This document shows positions 47,750 to 56,197 of a stretch of DNA of 64,000 bases, in pieces. A model generated the notes under the pieces. It was not told the origin of the DNA, searched no databases, and saw only the letters and a list, made by a program, of their open reading frames with translations. The first letter of the stretch is position 1. Every line of letters begins with the position of its first letter. Origin of the DNA: JACMLC01 sp963817025. GTDB taxonomy: Bacteria; Acidobacteriota; Blastocatellia; Pyrinomonadales; Pyrinomonadaceae. The stretch is taken from contig CAWFML010000005.1 of the NCBI GenBank assembly GCA_963817025.1, positions 310,001 through 374,000 on the forward strand. Direction: 5' to 3'. The position numbers and the translations under genes were made by a program.

Positions 47750-48568
47750 TCACAATGGCTTGCGATAACCGTAGCGTTCGAGCAGGGCTTGTCCTTCCTG
47801 ACTTAAAACAAATTCGACGAAGCGGCGCGCGGCCTCCTGCTTTTGTGATTTCTTGATAACGGCTATGGCCTGATTGATGGGTTGATGAAGTCGCTCGTCA
47901 ACTTCGATGGCCTGTCCTTCTCCTGCACGCACGAGGGCCAGCGGGATAAAGGCCGCGTCAACATTTCCCGTCGCAGCATATTGCCTGACCTGTGAGACGT
48001 TCTGCCCGTAGACCACTTTTCGTTCAAGCTGCTGCCAGAGGTTGAGCGTGCGCAGGGCCTCGACCGAAGCACGCCCGTAAGGCGCAACATCCGGCTTGGC
48101 AATCCCTATCCGCTCGATTTCCGTGCTCGTTAAATCTTCTATGCGCGTGAGCCTGATACGCGAGGCGGGAGGCGTCCAGAGCGCCAGCCGCCCGCGCGCG
48201 TAGAGCCTGTGCTCGTCCTCTGCGAGCAGCCCTTTGCGCTCAAGCCTCAACACGTTTTCGACATCCGCAGAGGCGAACACATCAAAGGGCGCGTCCTGCT
48301 CGATCTGGCGCGCGAGGTCTGCGGTCGCCCCGTAGCTATAGACGACGCGAATGCCCGTGCGCGCCGTAAACTCTTTGCCCAGCTCCGCAAAAGCGTCAGT
48401 CAGATTGGCTGCGGCAGCGATGTTGATTTCGTCCGGCGGCTTCGCCTCTTTGTCTGCGCGGCAAGAGCCACAGATAAAAGCGCAGAGCAAGATCGAGATG
48501 AGAAGGAATGCCGGTTTCGACTTTTCCCTGAAGGCTTTGAAAGGCTTGCGCTTTGAAATTAGTTTCAT
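47750..48568 (-). CDS. modA: Molybdate ABC transporter substrate-binding lipoprotein
   Basis: A 272-residue ModA-type periplasmic binding protein with a lipoprotein signal (FLLISILLCAFICGS then C). Features include INIAAAANLTDAFAELGKEF, YSYGATADLARQIEQDAPFD, VFASADVENVLRLERKGLL and IGIAKPDVAPYGRASVEALR. It binds molybdate or tungstate outside the membrane for an ABC importer. No modB or modC lies next to it in this window. The start at 48568 (MKLISKRK) follows an in-frame TTG three codons earlier. It is divergent from the M23 peptidase gene. Confidence 0.9.
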   Translation of the reverse strand: MKLISKRKPFKAFREKSKPAFLLISILLCAFICGSCRADKEAKPPDEINIAAAANLTDAFAELGKEFTARTGIRVVYSYGATADLARQIEQDAPFDVFASADVENVLRLERKGLLAEDEHRLYARGRLALWTPPASRIRLTRIEDLTSTEIERIGIAKPDVAPYGRASVEALRTLNLWQQLERKVVYGQNVSQVRQYAATGNVDAAFIPLALVRAGEGQAIEVDERLHQPINQAIAVIKKSQKQEAARRFVEFVLSQEGQALLERYGYRKPL

Positions 48569-48754
48569 ATAATACAACCCGTCGCAACTTGAGCAGTTAA
48601 ACTTTTACTGCTACAACTCTCGTGTCCAGCCGAACAGGCAGGCACGAGCCACGAACTATAGAATTTCTCTCACGATAAGAGTTGCCCGATAATACTCTAT
48701 ACCGGATTAACCGGCTCACCGAATTACACACGAACAAAAGGAGATGCTCGCAAA

Positions 48755-50746
48755 ATGAAAAAGCGCATCAATGTCATATTAATCTTGATGGCTCTCTGCT
48801 CTCTCTCTCTTTTCACATGGTTTAGCAGCAGCGCGGAAAACCAGCCCGCAGCCGTTCAGCCGGATGGCGGCGGGGAATATAAGTTTCAAAACACGGAATG
48901 CCTGACCGATGACCAGCGCTCGGAAATCCAGCGCGAGAATCAGAAAAATATGGAGATGCTGCGCGCTCAGGGCAAACTTCCCGAAGCGAATCGGACAGCC
49001 GTCGTGGCCCTCAACTGGCCCACCCGCCCCGCTGCGACGACCACTGACTTCGATATTTACGGCATCTCAAACTTTGTGGACCAGAATCCGAGTTTCCCGA
49101 ATCAACTGCTCGATTGGAATTGCGGCGCTCGCACTTATGATACCGCCGCTGGCTACAATCACGCAGGGATAGACATCTTCACATGGCCGTTTGGCTGGTA
49201 CAAGATGGACAACAATCAGGCGGAAATAGTGGCCGCCGCTCCCGGCATTATCATCAACAAATTTGACGGTAACTTCGACCGCAGTTGTGCCACTGCGGGC
49301 GGCAACTGGAACGCCGTTTATGTCAGGCACGCGGACAATTCTGTAGCATGGTACGGCCACATGAAAAAGAATTCGTTGACGGCGAAAGCTATCGGTGACA
49401 CGGTGGTCGCGGGCGAATATCTCGGTATCATCGGCAGCTCAGGCAATTCATCAGGGCCGCACCTCCACTTCGAGCTATATAACGCGGCGGGCGCATTGCA
49501 AGACCCGTATCAGGGCACATGCAATTCTTTGAACAACTTTACGTGGTGGGCCAGCCAGCGACCTTACAATGACACGAAGGTCAACGCGCTGATGACACAC
49601 TCTGCGCCGCCGCAGTTTCCAGCCTGCCCGACGCAGGAACAGCCTAATATCAAAAATACTTTCCTTCCGGGCAGTACTCTCCTGACAGCCATCTACCTGC
49701 GCGATCAACTTGTAGGGCAACAGGCGCAACTCTCTTTGATTCAACCTAACGGCGCGACATGGCAGAGTTGGAACTTCAACTCTGCCAATAACTATACAGC
49801 CTCTTACTGGTACTGGAATTGGACGCTGCCCCCGACCGCGCAACTCGGCGCGTGGACATTCAGGGTCACGTACAACGGGCAGACTGCTCAACAGCATACC
49901 TTCTATGTACGCACGACCCTTGCGCCTGCGCCCTTTGATTTTGACGGCGACGGCAAGACGGATGTCGGAGTCTTCAGACCTTCCAATGGCGGCTGGTACT
50001 ACATTCTTAGCTCAAACAATACTTTCGGCTCGCGCGCTTTCGGCCTCAGCACGGATAAGATTACGCCTGCGGATTTCGACGGCGACGGTAAGACGGACAT
50101 CGCAGTCTTTCGTCCCTCGACCGGCGCGTGGTACTTGCAGAAGAGCAGTGAGGGCTTTGCGGGCATAGCCTTTGGCTCTAACGGAGACATTCCTGTTCCG
50201 GCTGACTATGATGGCGACCGCAGAGCGGACATCGCAGTCTTTCGTCCCTCGACTGGCGCATGGTACATACAGACCACCACGTCCGGGTCTATGGCGATGC
50301 AGTTCGGGGCCAATGGCGACATTCCCGTTCCGGCGGATTATGACGGGGATGGCAGAGCCGATATCGCCGTCTATCGTGGCTCGACAGGCGCGTGGTATTT
50401 GCAGCGCACCACTGCGGGGTTTGCGGGCATTGCGTTCGGGGCGGCGGGCGACAAGCCTGTGGCAGGCGATTACGACGGGGACGCCAGAGCCGATGTCGCT
50501 GTCTTTCGTCCCGGCACAAACGTCTGGTATGCCTTGAGAAGCACGGCGGGCTTTAGCGGTGTGGTGTTTGGCGCGGCGGGCGATGTGCCTGCGCCCGGCG
50601 ATTATGACGGCGATGTCAAATGGGATCAGGCAGTCTTTAGACCGGCAGGAGGCGGCTGGTACTTGCTGCGCAGCAACGCCGGATTTACGGGCGTTCAGTT
50701 TGGCGCGAACGGCGACATTCCAGTGCCGTCAGCTTTTATCCCGTAA
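48755..50746 (+). CDS. M23 peptidase with six FG-GAP-like repeats
   Basis: A 663-residue exported protein with a GGAG ribosome binding site and a signal peptide (MKKRINVILILMALCSLSLF). The N-terminal half is a LytM-type M23 peptidase: HAGIDIFTWPFGWY, WYGHMKKNS and SGPHLHFELYNAAG include the zinc ligands. An Ig-like linker follows, then six repeats of about 45 residues (PADFDGDGKTDIAVFRPSTG, AWYLQKSSEGFAGIAFG) with DxDGD calcium-type loops, forming a partial beta-propeller. It probably cleaves peptidoglycan cross-links in the envelope or outside the cell. Confidence 0.92.
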   Translation: MKKRINVILILMALCSLSLFTWFSSSAENQPAAVQPDGGGEYKFQNTECLTDDQRSEIQRENQKNMEMLRAQGKLPEANRTAVVALNWPTRPAATTTDFDIYGISNFVDQNPSFPNQLLDWNCGARTYDTAAGYNHAGIDIFTWPFGWYKMDNNQAEIVAAAPGIIINKFDGNFDRSCATAGGNWNAVYVRHADNSVAWYGHMKKNSLTAKAIGDTVVAGEYLGIIGSSGNSSGPHLHFELYNAAGALQDPYQGTCNSLNNFTWWASQRPYNDTKVNALMTHSAPPQFPACPTQEQPNIKNTFLPGSTLLTAIYLRDQLVGQQAQLSLIQPNGATWQSWNFNSANNYTASYWYWNWTLPPTAQLGAWTFRVTYNGQTAQQHTFYVRTTLAPAPFDFDGDGKTDVGVFRPSNGGWYYILSSNNTFGSRAFGLSTDKITPADFDGDGKTDIAVFRPSTGAWYLQKSSEGFAGIAFGSNGDIPVPADYDGDRRADIAVFRPSTGAWYIQTTTSGSMAMQFGANGDIPVPADYDGDGRADIAVYRGSTGAWYLQRTTAGFAGIAFGAAGDKPVAGDYDGDARADVAVFRPGTNVWYALRSTAGFSGVVFGAAGDVPAPGDYDGDVKWDQAVFRPAGGGWYLLRSNAGFTGVQFGANGDIPVPSAFIP

Positions 50747-50758
50747 AGAGAAATGATT

Positions 50759-50803
50759 CACTGGTTCATTTGCTCATTTAATCAATGGGCAAATGAACCA
50801 GTG
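50759..50803. terminator. Family H hairpin between convergent genes
   Basis: CACTGGTTCATTTGCTCAT (50759-50777) pairs at 18 of 19 positions with 50785-50803 around a 7-base loop. It separates the M23 gene from the minus-strand cysteine dioxygenase gene and shares words with 1470-1536. Confidence 0.75.
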
Positions 50804-50812
50804 AACAAAGCT

Positions 50813-51403
50813 TTAAATTCCCGCGCCGTCCATGAACTCGTCAACAGTGTAGTGGCCTATCTCCGAACTGCCGACGCGATAAGTGTTAAGGACTCCGAGC
50901 GGCGGCGCGTAAAGGTGAAGTGTCACGAGGTCTGTGCCGCTTATGTCCGGGTTGCCGATCTGATGTATGTCCGGCACGTCCGCTCCTGTCACATCCTCTG
51001 ACCGCCACTCGCGCGCCGTTTGATAGCGCAGCTTGTGCGCTTCATCCAGCGAGAAGATTGTTTCCCACATCACGCCTTCGCAGACCTTGACCGCGCCAAA
51101 CGAGCCGTTGTGGTCATGTATCGGCGTGCGCTGGCCCGGTCGCCAGCAGAGCACCAGCACTTCTGCGTAATCGTTGCGAAAGACGCGATGCCGCGCATAA
51201 GTCCCCGCCTTGAAACCCCTGTGCGGCTGCAAGTCTGCGGCGGTCATCTCAACCAGACTCATCCATTGATTAATCTCTTCAAATGTCGGCGCGCGGTCGA
51301 GCGCATTGAGCTGCTCTAAAAAATCGTCAAAAGAGAAACTGTGCGCCTGTGCTCTGTTTTCGATGGACGGGAAATGAGTCGTCTGCGGCATACCTGTTGA
51401 CAT
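50813..51403 (-). CDS. Cysteine dioxygenase type I-like cupin
   Basis: A 196-residue protein of the cysteine dioxygenase family. The cupin metal motif is PIHDHNGSFGAVKVCEGVMW, with a second His in TLHLYAPPLG. ETIFSLDE and DVPDIHQIGN are family signatures. Members oxidise cysteine or other thiols to sulfinic acids with non-haem iron. The start at 51403 (MSTGMPQTT) is plausible. The closest flanking gene on the same strand is the glycerate kinase, 230 bases away, so it is probably monocistronic. Confidence 0.9.
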   Translation of the reverse strand: MSTGMPQTTHFPSIENRAQAHSFSFDDFLEQLNALDRAPTFEEINQWMSLVEMTAADLQPHRGFKAGTYARHRVFRNDYAEVLVLCWRPGQRTPIHDHNGSFGAVKVCEGVMWETIFSLDEAHKLRYQTAREWRSEDVTGADVPDIHQIGNPDISGTDLVTLHLYAPPLGVLNTYRVGSSEIGHYTVDEFMDGAGI

Positions 51404-51635
51404 TATTTGCGGAAACTCCTGACTGCGGGCTGATATGACTCTGAAGCCTTGTCCCTCATGCGTATCTCTGGCTTGAGCCGCTTTTATACTACAAATAATA
51501 AAGAGCGTGGGTCAATCGCCGGTAAATGAAATAGACTCCTGGCAAGGGTAATATCTCATTTTAAACCACTCAACCCTTTGCGCCTTCGATTTTATCTTTA
51601 GTTGAGGTTTGAGATCGCCTCTAATATTTACCGCT

Positions 51636-53012
51636 TTAATCCTCAGCGAGCATAATGCGCAAATCTCGCACGTTCGTTCCCGTCGGCCCGGTGACAATCG
51701 CGTCGCCCAGTGAATTGAAGAAGCTATAAGCATCGCTCCGGTCGAGAAAACTGCGCGCGTCAAGATTCATCCGCCGCGCTCGCTCGATAGTCGTTTCGTT
51801 TGCGAGCGCGCCAGCCGCAGGGCTGTTGCCGTCAATTCCATCCGTGCCTGCGCTCAGCATTGCGAACCGCTTCAACCCGCTCGCGCTTGTGTGTTGTCCG
51901 ATAACTTCGCCTGCCTCAATCGCACAGCGCAGGACTGTCTCAGCATTGCGCCCGCCTGTGCCGTCCCCGCGCACAGGACAAGCAAACTCGCCGCCGGAGA
52001 TGACGCAGGCGACACTGTTTTCTTGAGCCGCGCGTTGTCTTAAAGCGGAAAGCCGCGACATCATCAAAGCGCACCCCTCTGCAACCGGCTGCTCTGAGAT
52101 GTCCGTCGCAATTTCTAATGCGAAGCCGCGCCGCCGCGCCTCTTCCGCCGCCGCTTCAATCGCAGTCTCGTTGTCTAGCAGGACATAATGCTTTCTCAAG
52201 CTCGATGTGGAAACATTCTGCCGTGTGACTTTTATCAGAGATGCGGCGCGCAGGATAGACGCTGGCAGCCGCTCCGCTAGATTGTAGCGTGCGATGATAG
52301 ATGCCGCTTCGTGAGCATCGTGTGGTGGAGCGAGAGTCGGGCCGGAAGCGACGATTGTTTCCAGTCCTTTGCCCGTGTCTGAGACAATCAGGCTTAACTG
52401 TTCTGCATAGGGCGCGCGTGAGGCGAGTCCGCCGCCCTTGAGGGCTGAGAATGAATGACGGACAGCATTAATCTCTGCGATGCCTGCACCGCAAGAGACG
52501 AGCACGCGATTGGCTTCGCGCAAATCTTCAAGCGTGATTCGCTCGTCGCGCGGCCACTCAATCATCGCAGAGCCGCCGCCGGAGATAAGAAAGATGACAA
52601 GAGCGCGCTCGTCATTCGCGCGTTGAAGTAAATCAAAAGCTGTGCGCGCAGCCCGCAGGCTCGATTCACCGGGCAATGGATGACTGCCTTCGATGATGCG
52701 CCAGACGGGATTGAGGTCGTTAATATTTTGGCCTGTCAAAGAGCCGACGATTAATCCGCCACAAATCTTTCCGCCGAGAATTTTGTCGAGCGCACGCGCC
52801 ATCGGAAATGCTGCCTTGCCAATCGCCAGCGAGTAAATCTTAGCCGGATGCGCTCCAAGCTCAAACGTCGTCTCAAAAATCCTGAGGCGCGTGCCTTCCA
52901 GCTCCATAGCATGCAGCACAGCTTGCTCTGAATCCACGCTTCGCAAAGCCACGTCGAAAATCTCCCGCGCCGCGCGTCCGAGGTCAAGCGTTTGTGTCAA
53001 GGCTTTCTTCAC
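51636..53012 (-). CDS. Glycerate 2-kinase (MOFRL type)
   Basis: A 458-residue glycerate kinase of the GckA/MOFRL family, which phosphorylates D-glycerate to 2-phosphoglycerate. Motifs include YSLAIGKAAFPMARALDKIL, VIFLISGGGSAMIEWPRDER, SLIVSDTGKGLETIVASGPT and FACPVRGDGTGGRNAETVLR. The start overlaps the ComEA-like gene's stop by 4 bases, so the two are translationally coupled despite unrelated functions. Confidence 0.93.
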   Translation of the reverse strand: MKKALTQTLDLGRAAREIFDVALRSVDSEQAVLHAMELEGTRLRIFETTFELGAHPAKIYSLAIGKAAFPMARALDKILGGKICGGLIVGSLTGQNINDLNPVWRIIEGSHPLPGESSLRAARTAFDLLQRANDERALVIFLISGGGSAMIEWPRDERITLEDLREANRVLVSCGAGIAEINAVRHSFSALKGGGLASRAPYAEQLSLIVSDTGKGLETIVASGPTLAPPHDAHEAASIIARYNLAERLPASILRAASLIKVTRQNVSTSSLRKHYVLLDNETAIEAAAEEARRRGFALEIATDISEQPVAEGCALMMSRLSALRQRAAQENSVACVISGGEFACPVRGDGTGGRNAETVLRCAIEAGEVIGQHTSASGLKRFAMLSAGTDGIDGNSPAAGALANETTIERARRMNLDARSFLDRSDAYSFFNSLGDAIVTGPTGTNVRDLRIMLAED

Positions 53013-53359
53013 TCCGCCACAATCAGTGAACGCAGCTCGCGGAAGCGGCGGTCGCTCAGACCCTGCACCATTAGAAGATGCTCAGGGCGGCGAAAGCGTC
53101 CATATCGTTCACGGTGTTCGATGATGCGTGAAGCCAGAGCCGGGCCGATGTGCGGCAGCTTCTCAAGCTCTTCGCGTGTGGCAGTGTTGAGGTTGACGGC
53201 GGATGAGAGGGATGCTGTTTGAAGTGTTGCGATTTGATGACCGGCTGCGCCGGAGCGGCGTGTCTGTTTGACGCAGGCTGTGAAAGAGGCGGCCATGAGA
53301 GACGCGCCAAAAATGCACAGGACGCGGCGCAGACGGGCTTGCAAGAGACTCTGTTGCAT
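53009..53359 (-). CDS. ComEA-like helix-hairpin-helix lipoprotein
   Basis: A 116-residue protein with a signal peptide and lipobox (LMAASFTAC) followed by a linker and a ComEA-type HhH domain (SAVNLNTATREELEKLPHIG, PALASRIIEHRERYGRFRRP). Such domains bind DNA or act in envelope protein contacts; ComEA itself is a DNA receptor in competence. No com genes are adjacent. Translation starts at ATG 53359, two codons after TTG. It overlaps the glycerate kinase start. Confidence 0.85.
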   Translation of the reverse strand: MQQSLLQARLRRVLCIFGASLMAASFTACVKQTRRSGAAGHQIATLQTASLSSAVNLNTATREELEKLPHIGPALASRIIEHRERYGRFRRPEHLLMVQGLSDRRFRELRSLIVAE

Positions 53360-53463
53360 CAATCAAAACGTCCCCCGGCAAAGACTTTGAGGGGTTTGCC
53401 GCGAAAGTGTGCAAAATGCTAGAAGTCTAAAAAATTCAGGAACTTGTAACTTTAAAATCGCGC

Positions 53464-53498
53464 TTTTCCACAGGCTTTTCCACAGAGCCTGTGGAAAA
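53464..53498. other. Hairpin of three DnaA-box-like TTTTCCACA sites
   Basis: TTTTCCACA occurs at 53464-53472 and 53476-53484 in direct order, 12 bases apart, and once inverted as TGTGGAAAA at 53490-53498. Together they can fold into a hairpin downstream of ftsK. TTTTCCACA matches DnaA-box variants known from some bacteria. Confidence 0.5.
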
Positions 53499-53513
53499 GT
53501 TTTGCGGGCCATT

Positions 53514-56108
53514 TTACCCCTGAGAATTCATAGCATCCCAGTCATTTAAGGTTTCATACGCGCGCTCAAGAATCGGGCGCGGTCGCGCGCCGTCGGCCTG
53601 CCCTATAAAACCCTCGCGCTCCATCATGTCCAGGATAGCTGCGGCGCGGCCATAGCCGATGCGAAGCCGTCTCTGAAGCACGGAAGTCGAAGCGCGTTTC
53701 ATCTCGACACAGATCCTTAAGGCGTCTTCAAAAAGCTCATCACGCTCGCCTCCGGCTTCATCGAGTCCCATCGCTTCCTCTTCGGATTGCGTGATGGTTT
53801 CGTCATACAGCGGGTCGCCCTGCTGTTTGACGTGGGCCACGATCTTGCCGATCTCGGTCTCGTCAACATACGCGCCATGCACGCGCACGAGGCGCGATGT
53901 GCCCGGCGGGAGAAAGAGCATATCGCCGCGACCAAGTAATTGTTCCGCGCCGTTGGCGTCAATGATGGTGCGCGAGTCTACCTTGCTTGAGACTCTGTAA
54001 GAGATGCGCGAGGGAAAGTTGGCTTTAATCAAACCTGTGATGACATCCACGGATGGACGCTGCGTCGCCAGCACCAAATGTATGCCGACCGCGCGGGCCA
54101 TCTGGGCCAGACGCGTGATGGCTTCTTCGACATCGTGGCCTGAGACCATCATCAAATCCGCCAGCTCGTCTATGATGATAACGATGTAGGGCAGCGTCTT
54201 CCACGGCTCGCCCGTCTCGTCAAACTCTTTTACGAGATTGCGCCGCACGACTTCCGTGTTATAGCCGTCAATATTTCGCACGCCCCACCCGGCCAACTCC
54301 TTGTAACGACGCTCCATTTCAGAGACGGCCCATTTCAAAGAGATAGCCGCGCGCTTGGGGTCTGTGATGATTGGCGTCGCTAAGTGAGGAATATCAGCAT
54401 AGAGACCAAGCTCAAGACGCTTCGGGTCTACCATGATGAATTTGACTTCATCGGGTCGCGCTTTATAGAGCACGGAGACGATGAGCGAGTTGACGCCAAC
54501 AGACTTGCCCGCGCCGGTTGCGCCGGCTATCAAGAGGTGCGGCATCTTGGCGAGGTCTGCGACGTAGTTCAAACCGTCAATCGTTTTGCCTAAAGCGATG
54601 GTCAGTTTCGATGCCGACTCACGAAACTGTCTTGACTCGACGACTTCGCGCAGAAAGATTGTTTCGCGGTGCGGGTTAGGCACTTCGATGCCGACGTGCG
54701 GCTTGCCGGGCATGCGGTCTATGCGTATCGACTCGGCCTTGAGCGCGAGGCAGAGGTCATCCACGAGACCTGTCACGCGCGAATATTTGACGCCCGGATC
54801 GGGTTTGAATTCATAAGTCGTGACGACGGGGCCGGGGCAGATGTGTTTGATCTGTCCTGTGACATTGAACTCTTTGCATTTCTCCGCCAGACGCGTGGCG
54901 AGCTGCAAGAGTTCTTCATCCTCCTGCTCGCTGTGCGGCGGCGCGGAGTTGAGAAACTCCATCGAGGGCAGTTTGTATTCCGTGATGGAAGGAGCAATGA
55001 TGCTGCGCTTCGCTTTCTCCAGCGGCGGCGCGGCCTTGCTCTCTTCGGCAGAGACATCCGTACGCACGACAGAGGCAGACCTGACCATCTCTTCGATCTC
55101 ATCAGCCTCTTCAATCGCTTTGTCTTCCTTGCGTGTAGAGACGCCCGCGCGCCGTGCTGCTGTGGCGGCAGTCGTCGAAATTTCGGCAGCCACTGTGCGC
55201 GGCTCTATCAGGGAAACTTCAGCGCCGGAAGCCGCGACAGTAGCGACTTCAAAATTCGTCTCAGTCGCAGGGGCTTCGATTGTTTGAGAAGCTCTGGCCG
55301 CACGTTTGATGGCAGAGGCGGCAAAGCTTTCGCTTTGTGCTTCGGGAAGCTCGTCGCGCATAAACTCCGCGACGCGGTCTGCTCCGGTCTGCTCGCGCAA
55401 ACTCATTTCGGCTTCACGCGCAGCCGCACGCTCCGCGCGGGCCATCTGCCGCGCCTCCATACGCAGGCGCGCACGCTCTCTGCGCTCTTCGCGCCAGAGC
55501 CTGAATCTTTCGGGCATCGTGCGCGTGAAGGTAAAGCGATTGCCGAACTCGCCCACCAGCCATTCATAAGCGCGCACGAAAGAGAAGTTGGTGGCAAGCA
55601 AGAGTCCTGTGGCGGCCAGAGCCACGAGCAGGACGCTCGCGCCGACTGTGTTCAATCCGCTTTCAAGGACACGCGCGATTAATGTTCCGACCACGCCGCC
55701 CGGCTGAAAGCTCGCATCAAAGAGCGGGCGCACGCCTGACAGGGCAAGCAAAGCGGAGGCGGAAAGAGTCAGCGTCAGCAGACCTATGATGCGTGAGAGC
55801 GGGGCGCGGATGTGGCGCGTGCGAAAACGTCTCCACGCGGCGGCCAGCAAAAGGAGCGGCAAGAGGTATGCTGCGAGACCGACGAATTGAAACAGCGTGA
55901 CAGAGATGTTGGAACCGATAGCTCCGACCAGATTGCGCGTCCCTTCCTGCCCCGCAGCATTCCAGGACGAGTCGTTCGGGTTATAGGAAACCAGACACAA
56001 TGCCAGCAGCACGCTCACGGCAAACAGAGCAATAGCAATAATCTCATTGCGCCGCGTGTTCTTCGGCGCAGCCGTCTTCGCTCGCGCTTCTGTTTGTGTT
56101 GTTGCCAT
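53514..56108 (-). CDS. ftsK: FtsK/SpoIIIE DNA translocase
   Basis: An 864-residue FtsK. The N-terminus has four or five hydrophobic segments (LFAVSVLLALCLVSYN, VGLAAYLLPLLLLAAAW, LLTLTLSASALLALSG). A Glu/Ala-rich linker precedes the motor (about 400-770) with Walker A ATGAGKSVGVNSLI and Walker B YIVIIIDELADLMM. The C-terminal gamma winged helix (LFEDALRICVEMKRASTSVL, QRRLRIGYGRAAAILDMMER) recognises KOPS-type sites. It pumps DNA during chromosome segregation and dimer resolution at the septum. The upstream gap has a family E hairpin. Unlike genes that abut repeats, this start has a GGAGG site. Confidence 0.97.
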   Translation of the reverse strand: MATTQTEARAKTAAPKNTRRNEIIAIALFAVSVLLALCLVSYNPNDSSWNAAGQEGTRNLVGAIGSNISVTLFQFVGLAAYLLPLLLLAAAWRRFRTRHIRAPLSRIIGLLTLTLSASALLALSGVRPLFDASFQPGGVVGTLIARVLESGLNTVGASVLLVALAATGLLLATNFSFVRAYEWLVGEFGNRFTFTRTMPERFRLWREERRERARLRMEARQMARAERAAAREAEMSLREQTGADRVAEFMRDELPEAQSESFAASAIKRAARASQTIEAPATETNFEVATVAASGAEVSLIEPRTVAAEISTTAATAARRAGVSTRKEDKAIEEADEIEEMVRSASVVRTDVSAEESKAAPPLEKAKRSIIAPSITEYKLPSMEFLNSAPPHSEQEDEELLQLATRLAEKCKEFNVTGQIKHICPGPVVTTYEFKPDPGVKYSRVTGLVDDLCLALKAESIRIDRMPGKPHVGIEVPNPHRETIFLREVVESRQFRESASKLTIALGKTIDGLNYVADLAKMPHLLIAGATGAGKSVGVNSLIVSVLYKARPDEVKFIMVDPKRLELGLYADIPHLATPIITDPKRAAISLKWAVSEMERRYKELAGWGVRNIDGYNTEVVRRNLVKEFDETGEPWKTLPYIVIIIDELADLMMVSGHDVEEAITRLAQMARAVGIHLVLATQRPSVDVITGLIKANFPSRISYRVSSKVDSRTIIDANGAEQLLGRGDMLFLPPGTSRLVRVHGAYVDETEIGKIVAHVKQQGDPLYDETITQSEEEAMGLDEAGGERDELFEDALRICVEMKRASTSVLQRRLRIGYGRAAAILDMMEREGFIGQADGARPRPILERAYETLNDWDAMNSQG

Positions 56109-56118
56109 AAGCCTCCAT

Positions 56119-56192
56119 TGCAGATGTCAGATGCTGGATGTCAGATGCTGGCTTTGCTTTACTGACATCTGACATCCAGCATCTGACATCTG
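56119..56192. repeat. Intergenic hairpin, family E (CAGATGTCAGATGCTGG words)
   Basis: CAGATGTCAGATGCTGGATG and on (56121-56150) pairs over about 27 perfect bases with 56163-56192. It fills the gap between prfB and ftsK. A GGAGG ribosome binding site for ftsK remains outside the arm. Confidence 0.9.
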
Positions 56193-56197
56193 TTTTT

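Noticed and set aside
53464..53498. Replication origin
   Set aside because: Three DnaA-box-like sites only, with no AT-rich unwinding region and no dnaA, dnaN or gidA neighbours.
54669..55682. 337-codon ORF opposite ftsK
   Set aside because: No recognisable domain and biased composition; ftsK is unambiguous on the other strand.
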